DNA of 64,000 bases from Siphonodentalium dalli (lineage: Eukaryota > Mollusca > Scaphopoda > Gadilida > Siphonodentaliidae): NCBI GenBank assembly GCA_032622095.1, contig CP136066.1:110009319-110073318 (forward strand), in the 5' to 3' direction. Position 1 is the first letter of the stretch. Each line of letters opens with the position of its first letter. The translations under genes were made by a program, and so were the position numbers. Shown here one piece after another: positions 57,911 to 64,000 of this stretch. The notes beneath the pieces were generated by a model that saw only the letters and a list, made by a program, of their open reading frames with translations, was not told the origin of the DNA and did no database searches.

Positions 57911-58517
57911 GACCCCTAGCGTTAGTTCACGTTTTAATCATTGATTTCGAATTCCTAATCATTGGTTTGACCGGAAATAGTAGATTGCGCAATTGGATAT
58001 TGGTTGGAATACGAAACCTATTGAATTGAAAGAACGTCATTAATTTTGCATTGGTGATAATTTATATATTTTAAATATAAGAATGACAATAAGGTCTATT
58101 AGTTTGATAACGATAATCATTGCTCGTGGGAAATCGTCTATTGGTTTGAAATATGTTTATTGATTTAAAAATATGGCTATTGAAACGGAATGTACGTTTA
58201 TTGAATATGTGCGAATCTTACTATAATTGTTTGTTATTATATATTAGTTGAACAGTGAATACTAATAACTTAAAATAGAACATTAATTTTGCATCGGTCA
58301 ACATTGATTATGAATCTATATCTATTAAAACGGAACTGTCTCTTATTGAATCCAAGAACGATTATTGGTTTGGAAATGGAGTCTATTGGTTTGAAATAGA
58401 TACAATACAATAATTAATTTGTATAGCGCTCAATATGATGAGTACATATTCAACGGCGCTTTACATTACATCGAGCTCATTGCCTAATCAGCATAATACA
58501 TGTACATGCACATATAT

Positions 58518-59640
58518 CTAGGAATTAAATGCTACATCAAAGAGATATGTTTTGAGGCGGGTCTTAAACTTATTTAAATCAGTTAATATTTTCAAGTGAG
58601 GTGGAATGCTATTCCATAGATGTGGACCTGCAAATGAAAATGCCCTATCGCCAAACGTTTTCTGTTTGTTGAAAGGAATGTACAAAAGCATACTACTGTC
58701 AGATCGTAATTCATATGTACACACATTTCTGTCTTTGGTCATATCCTGTATATACAATGGTGACATGTTATTACGAGATTTGAATACAAGCAAAATAATT
58801 TTGAACATGATTCGATACTCCACTGGCAGCCAGTGTAATTGCTTGAGAACTGGAGTTATATGTTCATGCCGAGGAGTGTATGATACAACTCGCGCCGCAG
58901 CATTTAGCACTTTTTGCAGTCGATCACACTGGTAATCCGGTAGTCCATACAGTAAAAAATTACATAATCTAAGTGTGACGTGACTAAAGCATGGACCAAT
59001 GTCTTAGTTGAGTCTACATCGAGGTATTGTCTAATTTGTCGGATTGTGTATAAACCTCTGAACGCCTTTTTACACATATTAGAGATATGGTTATCCATTG
59101 TCATGTTTGTGTCAAAATACGATCCCAGGTGTCGAACAGTGTCCTTTGTTGGTATGTCGGCGTCTCCCACATGAATTGAACTGATGTTGACTTTCTGAAG
59201 TGGTTGTCGAGAACCAATAATTATGAATTCAGTCTTATCGTCATTTATCATGAGTCGGTTGGTAATCATCCACGCTCTAATGTCCACAATACAGTTCTCC
59301 ACAATTTGACGTGCTTTAGTTTCGCCTCTCGCTGTCGGTCGAAATGAAAAGTAGATTTGGGTATCATCTGCATAGCCGTGAACATCGGGGAGGTGACTTT
59401 CAACAACTGAGAATAATTTCGAAATGTAGATTAAGAACAGCACGGGTCCAAGACAACTTCCCTATGGAACTCCGCACTCGATGGGGAAATTTGTAGACTT
59501 TGAGCCATTAATGGATATTTGCTGAGATCGGTTCGCGAGGTAAGATTTCAACCAGATAGCTGTAGTGCCGCGAACACCAAAGTCAGATTGTAGAGTGTCT
59601 AGAAGAATATCATGGCGGACGGTGTCGAAGTTTTATTTGT
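58518..59640 (-). pseudogene. LINE ORF2: reverse transcriptase
   Basis: Minus strand: FDTVRHDILLDTL, WLKSYLANRSQQISING, ECGVP followed by a TAG at ~59,464 then GSCLGPVLFLIY, HGYADDTQIYFSF (catalytic YADD), INDDKTEF, VRHLGSYFD. After a frameshift near 58,905 it continues as NAAARVVSYTPRHEHITPVL, WLPVEYRIMFKI and FGDRAFSFAGPHLWNS. Two disruptions make it inactive. Confidence 0.9.
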
Positions 59641-60380
59641 CAACTTCGGTCTGAAGGTGCTGATTGTGCAGTCCACAAAGGAATGATCTGAGAGTTTAGT
59701 TGTCACGGTTGGTGGGGTTATGGAAAAGTCGTCTAAACATCTGGTGATGACCAGGTCTAGAATATGTCCAGATTCATGTGTAGTAGATGTGACGTGTTGT
59801 GTCAGTCTATACGAATCTAGGAGTTTGTCAAAGTTTTGAGCAGTAGCGTCGTTAACATCATCGACATGAATGTTGAAGTCACCGCAGATGATGAGTTTTT
59901 TCTGGACACACAACCAACGATTCAAGATATTCTTTGAATTCCTTTGAGAAGGTGCAGGTTGTGACTGGATGGTTGTCAGAAAACGGAGGACGATATAGGC
60001 AAACGGCACGCAGAACTTCGTTGTGTAGTTTAAGTTTCCACTCGAGGAATTCAAACGAGGATTTTTCCCCGCTGGTTGATGACATCAGTTTTATGTTTTC
60101 TCTACACATCAAAGCAACACCACCCGTCTTGATATGGTACACCGTATATCACACTTTTTAGTGTGAATACATAGATCAGGTTTCAACAACCTTTCCTTCA
60201 TCAGTGCCTTGATAACACATGCTCTAGGATGATGATATGTGTGGTCCATTGTTTGGTTGATGGCGTGAAGTTCGAATGAGCTGTAGCTGATCATATATAT
60301 TTGGAGTTTGGGATGATTCCCGGGAAGATTTGGTAGGGCAGTATGCCCTCCCCTACAACCCGCTTGTTGGATTCTTGTTA
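59641..60380 (-). pseudogene. LINE ORF2: endonuclease
   Basis: Minus strand frames: KTGGVALMCRENI, EFLEWKLKLHNEVLRAVCLYRPP, then after a frameshift LIICGDFNIHVDDVND, THESGHILDLVITR and KLSDHSFVDCTI. GDFN, LDLVI and SDH are APE-type endonuclease motifs. The reading continues straight into the RT palm (FDTV) near 59,635, so several hundred residues are missing. Confidence 0.88.
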
Positions 60381-60394
60381 GTTGCTGAAGAGCG

Positions 60395-61212
60395 TTATTG
60401 ACTTTCATGCCCCCGCAGCAGGAAGTGGCTTAGACCTTGATCTTTTTCTTTTTTGGTTTTTTTTTCTATCTGTTGGTGTTGTTGTTGTTTCTGTTCGTGA
60501 TGCGTCGTCGAGAGCTTTGTTGTTGCTGGGTTTTTTAATACTGTTGAAACGGTAAGCATTACATCCTCGGCTATTCTTAGTTGTTCATCGTAGTCGGGTT
60601 CTTTTACGAGCTTGTCTATCATGTCATCCCATTCAGCATCCGACCTGATGGAGATTGTGGATTTGCTGCTGATGTTGCTGCTGGTGGTGGAGATGGAGGA
60701 CACCGGTATGTGTTGGTACTCCGGTGTCGCAGGTGTAAATGAGTCCATCTCTACATGAAAGTCAGCGGCAGGAGCGTCGGGGATGGTATCCGCGTTCCTG
60801 TCTCCGTTGACCTTGGTGACGATAGCAGAGACATCCGGGTTGACATAGGCGTCTGTGCTTCTGGTGGTGGTATCGTCGGGTTGAGGCCGAGTGGGGGGAT
60901 CTGGGCGTATCTCAGCTCTCCCCCGTTTCCACTTGGCCTTCCTGTCTGCATCTCTTTTTTTGCGGGAGGGTGTCTTCTTGCTTTTCCGCCTTCTTTTCTT
61001 TGCTCCATCGTCCACAGGTATAGCTGGCGGTATCCAGCTACCGGGTTACGGCCGGCAGAGGGTCCTGACGAGGACCGTGTCGGTTTAACCCGGTACGTCA
61101 AAAGCAGATCAACCTGGGACCCTGACCGGTGTAGATTCCATGTCAGGCAGTGATCCAAGTTGAGTGAGCTCAGCACAATCTTGACTTCAGCGGGGATTAT
61201 AGATGAATCCAT
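60395..61212 (-). pseudogene. LINE ORF1 (basic nucleic-acid-binding protein)
   Basis: Starts at MDSSIIPAEVKIVLSSLNLD (61,212) and continues LTWNLHRSGSQVDLLLTYRV. A frameshift near 61,015 leads to a Lys/Arg-rich tract (KKRRRKSKKTPSRKKRDADR) and a long polar tail ending HFLLRGHESQ at 60,395. This layout, a short folded N-terminus then an R/K block, matches ORF1 of invertebrate CR1/L2-like LINEs (family recollection). No zinc knuckle seen. Confidence 0.78.
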
Positions 61213-61340
61213 TATCCAGATGAAGTCATGAGTGAGAAAGGTTATAATGCTTCCGTCCTCTCTGGCTGTCCGAGGTGAATCAATACCTGAATCAATGAAA
61301 ATCAATACCTGTAGTAACCAGGGCTTACCTGACGCCAAGC

Positions 61341-63335
61341 ATACACTTTAGGCGTCAGGGAACAGCTAGTGACCTCGACCTTTCGCCAATGACCCTTGAC
61401 CTATCCAACGTGGTAAACAAACTTCACCATTTTAAATTTTTACGAGCAAGTTGTTGCCATTGTTAACGAATTATAGCACAAACTGTCAAATTTATTGAAT
61501 AATACTATACAGTAAGACGCTCAATTATATATGGATATGACTTACAAATGTTAAAACACATTTTCAGCTAGAACGACTTAGATTGCACTTATAAGTTATA
61601 AAACATTATGGGCCAACCAATTTCGGAAGATTTCCGTGCACCCAGCAACCCCGGTGGTCAAGTTCAACGGTTGAAAATGTGTTTATGGCTACAAAAGGAC
61701 ATACATGTCCATCTCTGATTGTGACGAATGTTTGGTTACTTGAGTCAGTGTGTGAGTGGTATATGCTATTCACTCAAATCATATGAAATTTATTTTATTT
61801 ACCATTTTTGTTGCAATTTATATTATTTTACCCCCCCCCCCATAGCTTCATAAAGTTCATTAAATCAACCTTAATATGGAGTTCCTAAAGATTATTTTAG
61901 TAACACCATGTAGGTGAAAAAAATCTCTTTTCTGCGGTATGTGGAACGTATTTAAGAACCCAAAATTACTATTTTAACTTATTTTTTAAAGATTAAATTT
62001 TTCTGCTGATTGTTGATCACTGAACAACTGAAGACAAGTCCAGGCTCATTCAATGGATCCTAAATAATGAAATAGTGATTACTGTCACTAATTGTGTTAA
62101 CTGGTCAGCATGTTAAATTGTTAATTTATTTTTAATTAATTCAATATATATTATTTTATTTTATTATCTATATATTAAATTATATTGACATTTTTTGTAT
62201 TCTTTAAACACAAATATATTTGTCAGGCGAAAAAAAAAAAGAGTATGTTTCCGATAATGGAGCGAAAAAATTAGGGTAGGTACAGCCTTCATAATTGCCT
62301 ACGGCAATCAGCATTCAATGCCGAAGCAATTTGCTGAAGCAAACTAGGCCACTGCATACTGTTGCCGTAGTGTATTGCCGAAGCCAAACAATCTGAATAA
62401 AGAGGGCTGTAGGTAGGTAGGGATTTTTTTTTCTATTTTATTTTGATATATTTTATCCAGCTGCAGACTGAATATTGAATCACCTCGACTGAAGAGACAT
62501 AAAATGCCAACTTGTGTTGTGGGAAAAGTATTGCTTGATTATAAACACAGTGGAAATATACATTATGATTGATGAAAGATCAAACTTACCGGTACTTCAT
62601 GCTTAAGTATGTTTTTTATTTAATATTCACATACCACATTTTCCTAAAGTTGGCTATCAACTTGGTACGAAATTGATGTCACTAACTTTTTTATAATTTT
62701 ACCCATGACACGACTATAATACTGTACTTGTATTGTGACGACTACATCCCATTGTCTGGAGGTAGCCAGTACACCCAACCTAGCATGCCTGGTTTTTGGA
62801 AACAGTAGCTGTACCCCTACCATATGTGGTGATAACCTCTATACATGTATATATATACTTACAGTAATGCCCTAAGTACTAAATCCTGAAAAGTTACCCA
62901 TAACTCTGCTGTAGATAGAGAGTCAATTACTTATGGCATTACTGTACAGATACACACCACCATGATTGTTGATAGTGTTCCTATCTGTACTCTCGGGCTC
63001 CAAATAAAAGTGCAGGGAGGGGGGGGATTCCATTGCAAGTTAATAACAGTGCAGACCCAAAAAATACCACAGGGGAAACTGAGCAAAACATCAACTATTA
63101 ATAAGATTATTTGTATAGTACATGCAATATAGGCCAAGCAATCACACATGGTAATCAACAAAATATGTGTCATGTGGTGTTTATTCAATATTTAAATGTT
63201 CACATGTATGCAATATACTTGAACTTGTACATGCATAAAGTTATAAGCTCATCAATTTGGTATCAGAATCATATACAAATCTTGAGTTTGTGCTGTTTTC
63301 AATTTGCATAGCCTCAAAATTAATAAACTTGCAGA
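61341..63335. other. Gene-free stretch
   Basis: No exon or RNA was recognised. A ~150 bp patch at 62,275-62,425 repeats TGCCGAAGC/TTGCCGTAG and is bounded by GGTACAGCC and GGCTGTAGGT, perhaps a tiny inverted-repeat remnant. Poly-A and poly-C runs at 62,229 and 61,831. ORFs are short. Confidence 0.4.
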
Positions 63336-63341
63336 CCCAAA

Positions 63342-63823
63342 CAGCCCTGGGAATTGACCTAGGCAATAGGCAATGCCTAGGTAAAAGCAGAGGCAAAGTA
63401 AGTTTGCCTAGGAAATTATATTGCCTAGGTAAAACAAGTTCATTGTGTTACTAAAATTGATTTGTGTCTATCAGAAATAGAACCTCTTTAGCCAAAATGA
63501 CTTCCTTAAATCACTATTTAGTATTTACATATATTGTCCTAAAATTGATTCCATGGTACTGGGCCATTAACTAGCTACCCATAAGGGCACTAGTTTTGGA
63601 GATGCTTTGTGGAATGTATATATATGACGAGCAGTGGCCTGATAATTTTCTCCAAAATAACTAAGCATTTCAGGTTATTATTGGAATCATATTAATTTGA
63701 GATGGCAATATTGTTGCAAAATTGCCTAGGTAAAATCTGTTTTTGCCTTGGCTGATTTCTTTCACCTAGGCAAAAATATTGCCTAGGCAAATTTTCCTTA
63801 ATTCCCAGGGCTGCCCAAATAAC
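63342..63823. mobile_element. hAT-like MITE (482 bp) with CCTAGG arrays
   Basis: CAGCCCTGGGAATT at the left is perfectly inverted at the right (AATTCCCAGGGCTG). CCCAAA flanks both sides (63,336-63,341 and 63,824-63,829), possibly an 8-bp duplication with two end mismatches. Subterminal TTGCCTAGGNAAA units recur, four on the left and three to four on the right. CAG termini plus an ~8 bp duplication suggest hAT. Confidence 0.78.
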
Positions 63824-64000
63824 CACTATGCAGGGGCAGATTTCCAAATAAAATAACAAATATGCATGCATGTTTATTTGGAACCCAAGAGTATGTTCCA
63901 TAAGTCCGAAACAAGGCATACAGGTAAAGCAGCCAGGCATGGGATCCACTCTCATAAAATTAAAATTGCAAAATTCATGCCCATCAATCCACAACCCATC
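63824..64000. other. Window end, no feature
   Basis: The minus-strand frame that spans 63,692-63,994 runs through the MITE end and has no domain. Nothing supported. Confidence 0.35.

Larger units (their letters stand above)
52627..58402. repeat. ~0.5 kb inverted repeats flanking 4.75 kb
   Basis: The left arm 52,627-53,158 (ATCTATTTCAAACCAATAGA, TCCAAGAACG-type, GTTCTATTTTAA, AACGCTAGGGG) matches 57,912-58,402 inverted. The left arm begins with an extra partial copy (52,550-52,615). AACCAATAG recurs many times within the arms. The interior holds no transposase that I recognise. It could be a non-autonomous element with long ends or two separate elements in opposite orientation. The adjoining LINE starts right at the outer end of the right arm. 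Confidence 0.75.
58386..61340 (-). mobile_element. LINE (non-LTR retrotransposon) with internal deletion
   Basis: On the minus strand from 61,340: ORF1, then ORF2 endonuclease, then RT, and a 3' end with AAAGCGCCGTTGAA, ATTGAGCGCTATACAAATTA and a short ATTGTATTGTATC tail, a stem-containing type of 3' end. ORF2 lacks the segment between the endonuclease end and the first RT palm motifs. CR1/L2-like by ORF1 style, GDFN endonuclease and RT wording (family recollection). Confidence 0.85.

Overview
The window is animal nuclear DNA. It is AT-rich, and its genes are split by introns with GT/AG borders and lie in a dense sea of transposons, minisatellites and foldback repeats. The two host genes I can read are a chitin-active AA15 lytic polysaccharide monooxygenase (LPMO) and an omega-class glutathione transferase. 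Together with a Mag-type Ty3/gypsy element, non-LTR retrotransposons and microsatellite-plus-tandem-repeat elements resembling bivalve 'pearl'/Helentron elements, they point to a marine invertebrate, most likely a mollusc. The species is not determined. Layout: 1-5.58 kb has no gene. 5.58-8.29 and 11.01-13.74 kb hold two copies of a ~2.7 kb Helitron-like element, with a 39-bp minisatellite and a ~130-bp repeat block between them. 15.09-27.53 kb is one Ty3/gypsy retrotransposon with 159-bp LTRs that differ at only 2 positions. It is stretched to 12.4 kb by a 6.66 kb element in gag (25-bp perfect terminal inverted repeats, enclosing a Helentron-like element and a 4.5 kb giant palindrome) and a 1.46 kb hAT-like element in the reverse transcriptase. 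28.46-35.76 kb (+) is the LPMO gene in three exons; its introns hold a foldback element, tandem repeats and decayed LINE sequence that is itself interrupted twice. 36-43.9 kb is gene-poor with several small inverted-repeat elements. 43.97-47.16 kb is a 3.19 kb element whose long terminal inverted repeats each carry seven 14-bp palindromes at a 21-22 bp spacing. It ends about 80 bp downstream of the glutathione transferase stop codon. 47.25-51.77 kb (-) holds three recognisable exons of that transferase. 52.6-58.4 kb is flanked by ~0.5 kb inverted repeats and includes a second palindrome-array element. 58.4-61.3 kb (-) is a LINE with ORF1, endonuclease and reverse transcriptase but a large internal deletion. 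61.3-64 kb has one hAT-like miniature element. The main unusual signal is the pair of elements at 43.97-47.16 and ~56.16-57.13 kb. They share a 21-bp-period array of palindromes with a common core (GCGYTTAARCGC) and a conserved ~90-bp hairpin, which suggests a transposon family built on arrays of self-complementary binding sites. I recognise no published family with this combination, but I could not search. No rRNA, CRISPR array or convincing tRNA gene was seen. All coordinates, alignments and counts were made by eye.
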